A stretch of DNA of 64,000 bases, taken from Burkholderia sp. Bp8963. Lineage in GTDB: Bacteria > Pseudomonadota > Gammaproteobacteria > Burkholderiales > Burkholderiaceae. The stretch is from contig NZ_QTQP01000001.1 of NCBI RefSeq assembly GCF_003854275.1, positions 248,001 through 312,000 on the forward strand. The letters run 5' to 3'. Under the pieces are notes generated by a model. It saw nothing but the letters and a program-made list of their open reading frames with translations, did not search any database and was not told the origin of the DNA. Shown piece after piece: positions 27,819-37,043 of this stretch. Numbering within the stretch: position 1 is the first letter of the stretch; the number at the start of each line of letters is the position of its first letter. Made by a program: the position numbers and the translations under genes.

Positions 27819-27929
27819 CGGCGGCTCACCGGTTCAAGCCATGGAAATGCCGATTGCGCCGCGCGCGTCGCTGTGCGGAGAATCGATCGGATCCGCAGTG
27901 CGTCCATCCCCTTTTTCGACGGAGTCGCC

Positions 27930-28397
27930 ATGAGCGAAGAGCGTGTGTCGGTCGAAGTCGCACAACTCGACTGCTACCGTTTCGAGGTCCGGTTTCCCGG
28001 CACGGACCTGCCTGTCATGCTGACCGACGAGCCGATGCCGCTCGGGCGGGGGCAGGGACCGAATCCGGTCCGCCTGCTGGCCGCGTCGGTCGCAAACTGT
28101 CTCGCCGCGAGCCTGTTGTTCGCGCTCGAGAAAAATCACACCGATGCGCGGCCCGTCACTGCGCAGATCGACGTCGACATGGTCCAGAACGAGACCGGGC
28201 GCGTGCGGGTCGGCGCGATGGCGGTGCGGCTCATGATCGGCAAACCGTGGGCCGATCTCGCGCAGGTGTCGCGCGCGCTCGAGCAGTTCGATGCGCTGTG
28301 CGTCGTCACCGAAAGCGTGCGGACCGGCATCCCGGTCTCGGTCGACGTGTGCGACGTGAACGGCGCGGTGCTCGAGGACGTGCAGACGAGTCTGTGA
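27930..28397 (+). CDS. OsmC family protein
   Basis: A 155-residue OsmC/Ohr-fold protein. GQGPNPVRLLAASVANCLAASLLFALEK carries the first conserved Cys, and the C-terminal part has DALCVVTESVRTGIPVSVDV with the second. The pair forms the peroxidatic and resolving thiols that reduce organic peroxides. The start at 27930 has GGAGTCGCC before it. It stands alone, 111 bp after ftsH, and converges on otsA with 9 bp between stops. The exact peroxide is unknown. Confidence 0.85.
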   Translation: MSEERVSVEVAQLDCYRFEVRFPGTDLPVMLTDEPMPLGRGQGPNPVRLLAASVANCLAASLLFALEKNHTDARPVTAQIDVDMVQNETGRVRVGAMAVRLMIGKPWADLAQVSRALEQFDALCVVTESVRTGIPVSVDVCDVNGAVLEDVQTSL

Positions 28398-28406
28398 CTG
28401 CGCGCG

Positions 28407-29813
28407 TCAGAGTGGCGTGGCCGCCGCGGCCTCGGACGCGTTGGCGAGCGCGTCGAGAAAGCGCGTGCGCCACCAGTGCACGTCGTATTTGCGCACGGTC
28501 GCCATCAACGCGTCATGGCGCTGGCGCCGCTCGTCGAGCGACATCGCGAGCGCGCGCTGGATCGCCTGCGCGGTGCCTTGCGTATCGTAAGGATTGACGA
28601 GCAACGCATCCTTCAGCTGCTCGGCCGCGCCCGCGAAGCGCGACAGCACGAGCACGCCCGGATCGCTGCCGTCCTGCGCGGCGAGGAATTCCTTCGCGAC
28701 GAGATTCATCCCGTCGCGCAGCGGCGTGACGAGCGCGACGCGGCTCGCGCGATACAGGCCCGGCAGCCGCCGGCGCGCGACGGTGCGGTGGATGTAGCGC
28801 ATCGGCATCCATTCGAGTTCGCCGTAGTCGCCGTTGATCGCGCCGCACAGGCTGTCCATCTCGCGTCGCAGATCGTCGTACGCGCCGAGATCCTCGCGGC
28901 TCGGCGCGGCGATCTGGATCAGCGTCGCGCGGTTGCGATTCTCCGGATACTGTTCGAGCAGCTGGCGGAACGCTTGCACGCGCTGCGGCAGCCCCTTCGT
29001 ATAGTCGAGACGGTCGACGCCGACGAGCAGCTGGCGGCGCGAATACTCGTCGCGCATCCGCTCGAACATGTCGATGCCGTCGCGATTCTCCGCGAGCGCC
29101 GCGAATTCGTCGACGTTGATGCCGATCGGGAACGCGCCCGCTGACAGCGTGCGGCCGAACGCGTGCAGCCGCCCGTCGGCGAGGCGTGCCGCGCCGGCTT
29201 CCGCTTCGACGTAATGCTCGAAGTGCAGCAGGTCCGATTCGGTCTGGAAACCGACGAGGTCGTACGCGAACAGCGAGCGCATCAGCCATTCGTGCTCGGG
29301 GATCGCCGCCATGATCAGCGGCGGCGGCATCGGAATGTGCAGGAAGAAGCCGATCGGGTTCGTGCAGCCCATCGCGCGCAATTCGGCCGCGAGCGGAATC
29401 AGCTGGTAGTCGTGCACCCACACGACGTCGTCGGGGCGCAGCAGCGTGCGCAGCTTGCGCGCAAACAGCTGGTTCACGCGGCGATAGCCGTCCGCGAAAC
29501 GTCGGTCGAATTGCGCGAGATCGAGCCGGTAGTGGAATACCGGCCACAGCACGTTGTTCGAGTAGCCGAGGTAGTAGGCGTCGTAGTCCTGCGGATCGAG
29601 ATCGATCGTCGCGAGCTGGATTCCGCCGACGTTCTGCAACTGCACGTCGTCGCTGCGGCCCGGCGTGTCGCCGTCGCCGCGTAACCTTCCGCTCCAGCCG
29701 AACCATACGCCGCCCGTTTCCTGCAGGCTGTCCTTCACGGCAACAGCGAGCCCGCCTGCAGCGGCCTTGCGTGGATCTGCGATGCGATTCGATACGACGA
29801 CGAGACGGCTCAC
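28407..29813 (-). CDS. otsA: alpha,alpha-trehalose-phosphate synthase (UDP-forming)
   Basis: A 468-residue GT20 enzyme joining UDP-glucose and glucose-6-phosphate. GTG at 29811-29813 is the start because AGGAG sits upstream and the product opens [14 protein letters not shown]. Conserved blocks are GGLAVAV (sugar-phosphate loop), [24 protein letters not shown], and [18 protein letters not shown] near the nucleotide site. No otsB phosphatase is in the window, so trehalose must be completed elsewhere. The role is osmotic and desiccation protection. It is monocistronic and convergent with osmC. Confidence 0.95.
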   Translation of the reverse strand: MSRLVVVSNRIADPRKAAAGGLAVAVKDSLQETGGVWFGWSGRLRGDGDTPGRSDDVQLQNVGGIQLATIDLDPQDYDAYYLGYSNNVLWPVFHYRLDLAQFDRRFADGYRRVNQLFARKLRTLLRPDDVVWVHDYQLIPLAAELRAMGCTNPIGFFLHIPMPPPLIMAAIPEHEWLMRSLFAYDLVGFQTESDLLHFEHYVEAEAGAARLADGRLHAFGRTLSAGAFPIGINVDEFAALAENRDGIDMFERMRDEYSRRQLLVGVDRLDYTKGLPQRVQAFRQLLEQYPENRNRATLIQIAAPSREDLGAYDDLRREMDSLCGAINGDYGELEWMPMRYIHRTVARRRLPGLYRASRVALVTPLRDGMNLVAKEFLAAQDGSDPGVLVLSRFAGAAEQLKDALLVNPYDTQGTAQAIQRALAMSLDERRQRHDALMATVRKYDVHWWRTRFLDALANASEAAAATPL

Positions 29814-30147
29814 CAGCTCTCCTGACGAATAGTGGGGAATGGGCTTGTGCGGCCATGAGGCGCGAAAGTTGCCGCCGCCGGCACCGTCAACGCGATCGGC
29901 GTGATCGACGCAACAGGCACGACAGGGCCGCAATGATCGGACGGGTGTCAAGGCACGCGACCCGCCGTCCGACCGGGAGTGCTTTTTTTAGGATACTCGG
30001 CATTCGTCGGTTTTAAAAGCCTGCAATTGGTTCGTGGTCAATCAATGCCCGCGAGACGCCCGCGAAGCATCCTCGATGCATTTGCTACGCACCTGCAATG
30101 CGCATCTGCAATACATACGCGGCATTTACGCCGATGCGCGGCGGCCG
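29814..30147. other. 334-bp intergenic region upstream of otsA
   Basis: No gene is supported. A minus-strand TTGACA (29946-29951) is a candidate -35 for otsA, but a good -10 at 16-18 bp is not seen. A T7 run at 29983-29989 has no convincing stem before it. The part near 30000-30060 is AT-rich for this genome. Confidence 0.4.
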
Positions 30148-31932
30148 TCAGCACGCGTGCGACTCCGTGCGCCCCGCGCTGCCGCCGACGATCACCGACG
30201 CGAACGCCGGATCCGGACGGAAGATCGTGATGCCTTTCAGGCGTTCGCGCCATGCGGCGAAGAACAGCGCATCGACCTGCGCGAGCGAGCAGCGACGGTC
30301 GACGTTGACCGTCTTCGAGATCGCCGCGTCGACACACGGCTGCAATGCGGCGAGCATCGACACGTGGTCGGCCGGGGCGACGTCGGCCGCTTTCACGAAA
30401 TAGTCGGGCAGTGGCGCCTGTTCGCCGTGCAGCTGCCGGAACAGCCGATACGCGTGATTCTCCGCACGAATCGCATGCACGTGGTTGTCGCCGGTGCGCA
30501 CGTGGCGGCGCTGCACCCAGTCGATCGCGGGCTCGATGCCGTGCGAGCAGTTGTCGCCGAACGCGAGGCTCACGCTGCCCGCCGGCGCGAACGACAGCAG
30601 ATGGCTGTTGCGCAGCCCGTGACGGGCGATCGCCTGGCGCACCACGAGCGGCAGCGGCGCGCGATGCGCGGTGCCGTCGAGATAATCGGCGGGATCGTAA
30701 GCGGGAAACACGCCGCGCTCGGACGCGAGCACCGCCGACGCGGAGAACGCATGCTGGCGCATCGTCAGCGCGATCTCGCGTGCGACCATCCGCGCGGCGC
30801 CACTGTCGTAGCTCAGCCGCAGCATCGCGAGCGCGTCGGCGAGCCCCGTCACGCCGATGCCGATGCGCCGTTTTTCGTGCGCTTCGCGCGCGTGCTCGGC
30901 AAGCGGCCACACGGTCAGGTCGATCGCGTTGTCGAGCATGCGCACCAGCACGCGCACTTCGTCGGCAAGCGTCGCGAAATCGAAACGCGGCTCGCCATCG
31001 ATGCCGAACGGATGGCGTACGAGCCGCGACAGGTCGATCGGCCCGAGCACGCAGCTGCCGTACGCGGGCAGCGGCTGCTCGCCGCACGGATTCGTCGCAT
31101 CGATGCGCTCGTGCGCGCGCAGCGAATCGGCCGCGCCGATCGTGTCGAGAAACAGCAGCCCCGGCTCCGAACTGTCGCGCGCTTCGTTGACGATCGCATG
31201 CCACAGCGCGCGCGCGGGCAAGCTTGCGTAGATCCAGTTGCCGTCCGGCAGCGCCGTTTGCGTGCACGCCGGCGCGCATGGCGGCACGCGATGCCGCAGC
31301 ATCCACGGCAGGTTGTCCGCGACTGCCGCCATGAACGCATCGGTCACGCCGACCGACAGGTTGAAGGTCGGCCAGCGTCGCCGGCCGTGCTTCGCTTCGA
31401 CGAATGCGACGATGTCCGGATGGTCGCAGCGCAGCACCGCCATCTGCGCGCCATGCCGCGGCCCCGTATAGGGCAATGCGCGGCACAGCAGATCGAAGCG
31501 GTCGATCGCCGTGCATACGTCGGGGGTATCGGGGCCGCGCCGTTCGTATGCGGCCGCGGGCGGTAGCGATGAAAAATCGTAGCCGACGCCGCCGCCCATC
31601 AGCAGCGTGACGCGCGCCTCGTCGAGCGCGCGCGCGAGTGCCGCATGCACGGCCGCGACCGATGCGTCGTCGGGCATCCTGACCGGATGCACGAAGCAGT
31701 TCACCATCGTGCCTTCCGCGCCGGCGCCCGCATTCGCCATGATGCGGCCCGCGCCGATCGCGCCGCGCTGCATGTTCCGGTAGAACAGCTGCTCGACGCG
31801 GGCGCGCGACGTCATCGGCTCGGCGAGCGACAGCGCATGCGCGACGCGCCGGAACACCGCCGTGCGTGTTGTCTCGCCCGCACGCGCATAGCGATCGGCG
31901 AGCACTGCGGCACATACCGGCTGTTCGTCCAT
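30148..31932 (-). CDS. adenosylcobalamin-dependent (class II) ribonucleotide reductase
   Basis: A 594-residue class II reductase that makes deoxynucleotides with or without oxygen. MVNCFVHPV holds one redox Cys, NPCGEQPL the thiyl-radical Cys, and YGSCVLGPIDLS the partner Cys. RRIGIGVTGLADAL is another family block. ATG 31932 was chosen; a start 15 codons upstream would add a CPYC motif but has no ribosome site. The long C-terminal tail with a Cys pair and zinc site present in many NrdJ proteins is absent, so reduction by thioredoxin may use a different route. A near-FNR box (31983) suits use at low oxygen. Confidence 0.88.
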   Translation of the reverse strand: MDEQPVCAAVLADRYARAGETTRTAVFRRVAHALSLAEPMTSRARVEQLFYRNMQRGAIGAGRIMANAGAGAEGTMVNCFVHPVRMPDDASVAAVHAALARALDEARVTLLMGGGVGYDFSSLPPAAAYERRGPDTPDVCTAIDRFDLLCRALPYTGPRHGAQMAVLRCDHPDIVAFVEAKHGRRRWPTFNLSVGVTDAFMAAVADNLPWMLRHRVPPCAPACTQTALPDGNWIYASLPARALWHAIVNEARDSSEPGLLFLDTIGAADSLRAHERIDATNPCGEQPLPAYGSCVLGPIDLSRLVRHPFGIDGEPRFDFATLADEVRVLVRMLDNAIDLTVWPLAEHAREAHEKRRIGIGVTGLADALAMLRLSYDSGAARMVAREIALTMRQHAFSASAVLASERGVFPAYDPADYLDGTAHRAPLPLVVRQAIARHGLRNSHLLSFAPAGSVSLAFGDNCSHGIEPAIDWVQRRHVRTGDNHVHAIRAENHAYRLFRQLHGEQAPLPDYFVKAADVAPADHVSMLAALQPCVDAAISKTVNVDRRCSLAQVDALFFAAWRERLKGITIFRPDPAFASVIVGGSAGRTESHAC

Positions 31933-31982
31933 GGCGTCGCTTTCATGCGGGCAATAAGGACACTGTACGAAGCGCATGCGCG

Positions 31983-31996
31983 GCGATTTTGATCAA
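31983..31996 (-). promoter_or_regulatory. Anr/FNR-like box upstream of class II RNR gene
   Basis: The minus strand reads TTGATCAAAATCGC, 8 of 10 matches to TTGAT-N4-ATCAA. It lies 51 bp upstream of the chosen start. The candidate -10 (TACAGT on the minus strand, 31962-31967) is about 7 nt too close for the classical -41.5 class II arrangement. Confidence 0.4.
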
Positions 31997-32108
31997 GCGC
32001 AATCGGCAGCCGCTTCGTTGCTCGACACGCAGACATGCGTCGTGTAGCGCGAATTGTCGTATGCTGGGCGACCTTGTTTGCGCATCCCGAGTCTTCCTGG
32101 GTCTTCCT

Positions 32109-33008
32109 ATGAGCTGGCAAATCGATCAGATCACCTTGCGCCTGTTCATCGCCGTCTGCGAGGAAGGCTCGATCGCGCGCGCCGCCGAACGCGAGTTCAT
32201 CGCGCCTTCGGCGGTCAGCAAACGCCTCGCGGATCTTGAAGCGCTCGTCGATGTCGCGCTGCTGTCGCGCGGCCAGCGCGGCGTGCGCACGACCGCCGCG
32301 GGCGACGCGATGCTGCTGCATGCGCGGCAGATCATGCGCAGCTACGAGCGCCTGCAGGCCGAGCTCGGCGAATATGCATCGGGCGCGCGCGGTCATGTGC
32401 GTGTGCTCGCGAACGTGTCGTCGATGGTCGAGTTCCTGCCCGAAGCGCTGGCCGCTTTTCTGCAGACGCATCCGCAAGTGCGCGTCGATCTCGACGAACG
32501 CGTGAGTGTCGACATCGTGCGCGGCGTCGAGGAAGGGCAGGGCGACCTCGGCATCTGCCGCGGCTTCGTGCCGACCGGTTCGCTGCAGACCGTGTCCTAT
32601 CGCGGCGACCATCTCGCCGCGATCGTGCCGGCCGCGCATCCGCTCGCGGCGCGCGCGTCCGTCAGCTTCGTCGAAACGCTCGACTACGACCAGCTCGGCC
32701 TCGCGTCGAACGCGTCCGTCAATGCGCTGATGCAGCGTATCGCGGCGGAGAAGGGCCGCGACCTGACCTACCGCACCTGCGTATCGACGATCGACGCCGC
32801 GTACCGCTTCATCGAGGCGGGGCTCGGCATCGCGGTGCTGCCGCGCGAGGCGCTCGAGCGGCGCAGCGGCGGCCCCGGCACGCTCGCCGCCATTCCGCTC
32901 GACGATGCATGGGCCGAACGCAGCTTCGTGATCTGCATGCGCGACCGCGCGACGCTGTCGCTGCCCGCCGCCCGTCTGCTCGAGCACCTGCTCGCGACTC
33001 CCGACTAA
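32109..33008 (+). CDS. LysR family transcriptional regulator
   Basis: A 299-residue LysR regulator. Residues 4-63 form the winged helix (LRLFIAVCEEGSIARAAEREFIAPSAVSKRLADLEA), then a periplasmic-binding-protein-like effector domain. It is divergent from the RNR gene and followed 159 bp later by the HMG-CoA-lyase operon on the same strand, which is the most likely target. The effector is unknown; HMG or a related dicarboxylate is a reasonable guess from context only. Confidence 0.88.
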   Translation: MSWQIDQITLRLFIAVCEEGSIARAAEREFIAPSAVSKRLADLEALVDVALLSRGQRGVRTTAAGDAMLLHARQIMRSYERLQAELGEYASGARGHVRVLANVSSMVEFLPEALAAFLQTHPQVRVDLDERVSVDIVRGVEEGQGDLGICRGFVPTGSLQTVSYRGDHLAAIVPAAHPLAARASVSFVETLDYDQLGLASNASVNALMQRIAAEKGRDLTYRTCVSTIDAAYRFIEAGLGIAVLPREALERRSGGPGTLAAIPLDDAWAERSFVICMRDRATLSLPAARLLEHLLATPD

Positions 33009-33167
33009 CCCTGACAGGTTTTTCCCGAATCCGCCGCTGCATCCCGCGCGGCGCGGCTGTGCAGCCATCGCTCATCGCGATGGCGTCCATCGTCAATCCA
33101 GACTGTGCAGCGGGCGCGCGGCGCGGCACGCTCACGTCCGGGTTCCTCACACGACAGGATGAAGACG

Positions 33168-34145
33168 ATGGATTCACGCGACGGACCGGACACGATCCCG
33201 GTCACGATCACCGAAGTCGGAATGCGCGACGGGCTGCAGAGCATCGCCCGCACGATGGCGACCGACGCGAAGCGGCGCTGGATCGATGCCGCCTATGCGG
33301 CAGGCGTGCGGCACATGGAAGTGGCGTCGTTCGTGCCGCCGAAGCTGCTGCCGCAGATGGCCGATGCCGATGCCGTCGTCGCGCATGCGCTGACCTGTCC
33401 CGACCTGCGCGTCAGCGCGCTGGTGCCGAACGAAAAGGGCGCGGAACGCGCGCTCGCATGCGGCGTGCATTGCGTCGTGGTGCCGCTGTCGGTCAGCGCC
33501 GCGCACAGCATGGCGAACGTGCGCAAGCCGCCCGATGCGATGCTCGACACGTTCGCGGCGATCTGCACGCTCGCGCGCGGCCGCGCGGAGACGGTCGCCG
33601 GGCTGTCGACCGTGTTCGGCTGCACGCTGCAAGGCGCGGTGCCGGTCGATGACGTCGTGCGCATCGCGCAGCACGCGCTCGCGGCGGGCGCAGACGCCGT
33701 TGCGCTCGGCGACACGACGGGCCACGCGACGCCGCGCCAGGTCGGCGACGTGATAACCCGCGTGCGCGCGGTTGCCGGCGCACGGCTGCGTTCGCTGCAT
33801 TTCCACGACACGCGCGGGCTCGGGCTCGCGAATACGGTGATCGCGCTCCAGCACGGTATCCGCGCGTTCGACGCGTCGCTCGCGGGGCTCGGTGGCTGCC
33901 CGCACGCGCCGGGCGCGACCGGCAACGTGAACACCGAGGATCTCGTGTTCATGCTGCACGCGATGGGCTATGCGACCGGCATCGATCTCGCGCGGCTGAT
34001 CGCGTCGCGCGACGTGCTCGCCGACGCGCTGCCCGGCGAACCGCTTTACGGCTACGTCGCGCGCGCCGGCGTGCCCGGCTTCATGGCCGATTTCATGGCC
34101 GACCTCAGTCCCGATTCCAGACCTGATTCACAGGTGACCGCATGA
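33168..34145 (+). CDS. hydroxymethylglutaryl-CoA lyase
   Basis: A 325-residue TIM-barrel lyase that cleaves HMG-CoA to acetoacetate and acetyl-CoA. EVGMRDGLQ carries the catalytic Arg and Asp, LHFHDTRG the metal-binding histidines, and GLGGCPHAPGATGNVNTED the active-site Cys. ATG 33168 has AGGATGAAG ahead; a start at 33159 is possible. The last 4 bp overlap the next ATG, so it is coupled to the CoA-transferase. It could also act on citramalyl-CoA or a related 3-hydroxy-3-methyl acid. Confidence 0.85.
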   Translation: MDSRDGPDTIPVTITEVGMRDGLQSIARTMATDAKRRWIDAAYAAGVRHMEVASFVPPKLLPQMADADAVVAHALTCPDLRVSALVPNEKGAERALACGVHCVVVPLSVSAAHSMANVRKPPDAMLDTFAAICTLARGRAETVAGLSTVFGCTLQGAVPVDDVVRIAQHALAAGADAVALGDTTGHATPRQVGDVITRVRAVAGARLRSLHFHDTRGLGLANTVIALQHGIRAFDASLAGLGGCPHAPGATGNVNTEDLVFMLHAMGYATGIDLARLIASRDVLADALPGEPLYGYVARAGVPGFMADFMADLSPDSRPDSQVTA

Positions 34146-35353
34146 CCGCTTCCATTTCCGCTTCCGCCGCTTCGCTGCCGCTGGCCGGCATCCGCGTCGT
34201 CGAACTGTCGCATATGGTGATGGGCCCGACCTGCGGGATGATCCTCGCCGACCTCGGCGCCGACGTGATCAAGGTCGAACCGCCGCGCGGCGACAGCACG
34301 CGCCGTCTGCTCGGCACCGGCGCGGGTTTCTTCCGCACCTTCAACCGCAACAAGAAAAGCGTCGCGCTCGACGTCGACACGGCCGACGGGCTCGCCGCGC
34401 TGCAGCGCCTCGTCGATCGCGCGGACGTGTTCGTCGAGAACTTCAAGCCGGGCCGCATGGCATCGCTCGGGCTCGACTACGCGACGCTCAGGCAACGCAA
34501 TCCGCGCATCGTTTACGTGTCGCACAAGGGGTTTCTCGACGGCCCGTACCAGCACCGGCTCGCGCTCGACGAAGTCGTGCAGATGATGGCCGGGCTCGCG
34601 TACATGACGGGCCCGGTCGGCCGGCCGCTGCGCGCGGGCAGTTCCGTCAACGACATCATGGGCGGGATGTTCGGCGCGATCGGCGTGCTCGCCGCGCTGT
34701 TCGAGCGGCAGGCCACGGGGCTGGGCAAGGAAGTGCAGAGCGCGCTGTTCGAGAACTGTGTGCTGCTGTCCGCGCAGCACATGCAGCAGTATGCGGCGAC
34801 CGGCGTGCCGGCCGCGCCGATGCCGGAGCGGATCAGCGCGTGGGCCGTCTACGATGTGTTCGAGCTGGCGGAAGGCGAGCAGATGTTCGTCGCGGCGACG
34901 GGCGATGCGCAATGGCGCGCGCTGTGCGCGATCCTCGGCCGCGACGACCTGCTGGCCGACCCCGCGCTCGCCACCAACAACGACCGCGTGGTCGCGCGGC
35001 CGCGGCTGCTCGCGACGCTCGGCGACACGCTGCGCACCCGCACGCGCGCGGCGCTCGTGCCGCTGTTCGAGCGGCACCACGTGCCGTTCGCGTCGATCAC
35101 GAAGCCCGAGGAACTGTTCGACGATCCGCACCTGCTCGCCAGCGGCGGGCTCGCGCCGCTGACGCTCGACGACGGGTCGCAGACGCCAATGCCGCTGCTG
35201 CCGTTCTCGCTCGACGGGCAGCGCTTGCCGCCGCGCCGCCCGATCGCGCGCGTCGGCGAGCACACGGCCGAGGTGCTGCGCGAACTCGGCTATGGCGACG
35301 CGCAGATCGCGGCGCTGACCGCGTCCGCGCCGGCGCCTGCGGCCGCCGCTTGA
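34142..35353 (+). CDS. CaiB/BaiF family CoA-transferase
   Basis: A 403-residue type III CoA-transferase. LAGIRVVELSHMVMGPTCGMILADLGADVIKVEPPRGD is the family N-terminus, and NDIMGGMFG contains the catalytic Asp that forms the acyl-anhydride. It overlaps the HMG-CoA lyase gene by 4 bp (ATGA) and is followed by an MFS transporter. The set suggests uptake, CoA activation and cleavage of a hydroxy-dicarboxylate. The stop codon opens a 10-bp tandem repeat. Confidence 0.9.
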   Translation: MTASISASAASLPLAGIRVVELSHMVMGPTCGMILADLGADVIKVEPPRGDSTRRLLGTGAGFFRTFNRNKKSVALDVDTADGLAALQRLVDRADVFVENFKPGRMASLGLDYATLRQRNPRIVYVSHKGFLDGPYQHRLALDEVVQMMAGLAYMTGPVGRPLRAGSSVNDIMGGMFGAIGVLAALFERQATGLGKEVQSALFENCVLLSAQHMQQYAATGVPAAPMPERISAWAVYDVFELAEGEQMFVAATGDAQWRALCAILGRDDLLADPALATNNDRVVARPRLLATLGDTLRTRTRAALVPLFERHHVPFASITKPEELFDDPHLLASGGLAPLTLDDGSQTPMPLLPFSLDGQRLPPRRPIARVGEHTAEVLRELGYGDAQIAALTASAPAPAAAA

Positions 35354-35390
35354 CGCCCACTGACGCCATGTGAAGCCATGTGACGCCGCG
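35351..35390 (+). repeat. 10-bp tandem repeat, four units, anchored on the stop codon
   Basis: Units are TGACGCCCAC, TGACGCCATG, TGAAGCCATG and TGACGCCGCG. The first TGA is the stop codon of the CoA-transferase, and the 10-bp period puts TGA in all three frames. Confidence 0.85.
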
Positions 35391-35468
35391 CCTGCGCGCG
35401 GCAGCCGCCCGCGCAGTATCCTGCTCAACCAAGGACCGGCGACAGACCGGCCACCCCGGAGACAGACG

Positions 35469-36953
35469 ATGGAATCGTCCAAGGTGATCCTTTCCGCACA
35501 GCCAGCCGTCAGCGGCGGGCTCGGCACGCACGGCGATGCGCTCGCGCCCGCCGGCGCGCACGCGAAGCCCATCGACACGCGGCTCGCGGCCGCGCGCATT
35601 TCCGCACGCCTCGACCGGCTGCCGGCGACGCGCACGATCTGGCAGCTCGTGATGCTGCTCAGCCTCGGGCTGTTCTTCGAGGTGTACGACCTGATGTTTT
35701 CCGGCTACATCGCGCCGGGGCTGATCAGGAGCGGCCTGCTGACCGCGACCACGCACGGGCTGTTCGGCACGAGCGGCGTTGCGAGCTTCATCGCCGCGCT
35801 GTCTGCGGGGCTGTTCATCGGCACCGCATGCTGCGGCTTTCTCGCCGACCGCTTCGGACGGCGCGCGATTTTCACGTGGTCGCTGCTGTGGTACACGGCG
35901 GCCAACATCGTGATGGCGTTCCAGGACACCGCGTTCGGGCTGAACCTGTGGCGTTTCATCGCAGGAATCGGGATCGGCGTCGAGATCGTCACGATCGGCA
36001 CCTATATCTCCGAACTCGTGCCGAAGCACATCCGCGGCCGCGCGTCCGCGTGTTCGCAGGCGGTCGGCTTCTGCGCGGTGCCGGCGGTCGCGTTCCTGTC
36101 GTACGGGCTCGTGCCGCGCACGGTGCTCGGGCTCGACGGCTGGCGCTGCGTGGTGCTGATCGGCGTCGTCGCCGCGATCGGCGTGTGGTTCATCCGCCGC
36201 CGCCTGCCGGAAAGCCCGCGCTGGCTCGCGCAGCAAGGGCGGATCGACGAGGCCGAGGCGGTGATGGCGCGGCTCGAGGCGCGCGTGCAACGCGAAACGG
36301 GGCAGCCGTTGCCGCTGCCCGCCGAACCCGCGCCGGCGCGCGCGAAGGCCGCGTTCCGCGACCTGCTGGTGCCGCCGTATCGCAAGCGCGTCGCGATGCT
36401 GGTGATCTTCCACGTGTTCCAGACGGTCGGCTATTACGGCTTCGCGAACTGGGTGCCGACGCTGCTCGTCAAGCAAGGCATCACGGTGACGACGAGCCTG
36501 ATGTACGCGTCGATCATCGCGATCGCCGCACCGATCGGGCCGCTCGTCGGGTTGCTGATCGCCGACCGCTTCGAGCGCAAGGCCGTGATCGTCGGGATGG
36601 CCGCGCTCAACGTCGTATGCGGGCTGCTGTTCAGCCAGGCGCGCGAGACCGTGCTGCTCGTCAGCCTCGGCGTGTGCCTGGTGCTGGCCGGCAACATCAT
36701 CTCGTACAGCTATCACGCTTATCAGGCCGAGCTGTTCCCGACCAGCATCCGCGCCCGCGCGGTCGGTTTCGTCTACTCGTGGAGCCGCGTGAGCGCGATG
36801 TTTTCATCATTCGTGATTGCGTGGTGCCTGCGCGAATTCGGCGTCCCCGGCGTGTTCGTGTTCATCTCGGCAGCCATGGCGATCGTGATTGCCGCGATCG
36901 GGTTGCTCGGGCCGAGAACGCGCGATGTCGCGCTCGAAGATCTGTCCCGCTGA
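35469..36953 (+). CDS. MFS transporter (metabolite:H+ symporter-like)
   Basis: A 494-residue transporter with 12 predicted membrane segments. The loop between segments 2 and 3 holds GFLADRFGRRAIF, and after the sixth comes RRRLPESPRWLAQQG, the marker of the sugar-porter and MHS groups; YSYHAYQAELFPTSIRARAVG is the matching C-terminal motif. The first 55 residues are hydrophilic. GGAGACAG precedes the ATG. It ends the operon with the lyase and CoA-transferase and probably imports their acid substrate. It converges on the TonB receptor gene. Confidence 0.88.
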   Translation: MESSKVILSAQPAVSGGLGTHGDALAPAGAHAKPIDTRLAAARISARLDRLPATRTIWQLVMLLSLGLFFEVYDLMFSGYIAPGLIRSGLLTATTHGLFGTSGVASFIAALSAGLFIGTACCGFLADRFGRRAIFTWSLLWYTAANIVMAFQDTAFGLNLWRFIAGIGIGVEIVTIGTYISELVPKHIRGRASACSQAVGFCAVPAVAFLSYGLVPRTVLGLDGWRCVVLIGVVAAIGVWFIRRRLPESPRWLAQQGRIDEAEAVMARLEARVQRETGQPLPLPAEPAPARAKAAFRDLLVPPYRKRVAMLVIFHVFQTVGYYGFANWVPTLLVKQGITVTTSLMYASIIAIAAPIGPLVGLLIADRFERKAVIVGMAALNVVCGLLFSQARETVLLVSLGVCLVLAGNIISYSYHAYQAELFPTSIRARAVGFVYSWSRVSAMFSSFVIAWCLREFGVPGVFVFISAAMAIVIAAIGLLGPRTRDVALEDLSR

Positions 36954-37043
36954 ATGCCGCGATTGCGCAGCCGCGATGCCCGACGGGGCGGGGCCACGCC
37001 GATCCACGGCCGCCGCCCCTGTCTGTCCGGCAGGACCACGCGG

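Noticed and set aside
29944..29990. Terminator at the T-run near 29983
   Set aside because: A T7 run exists, but no stable stem precedes it on the plus strand.
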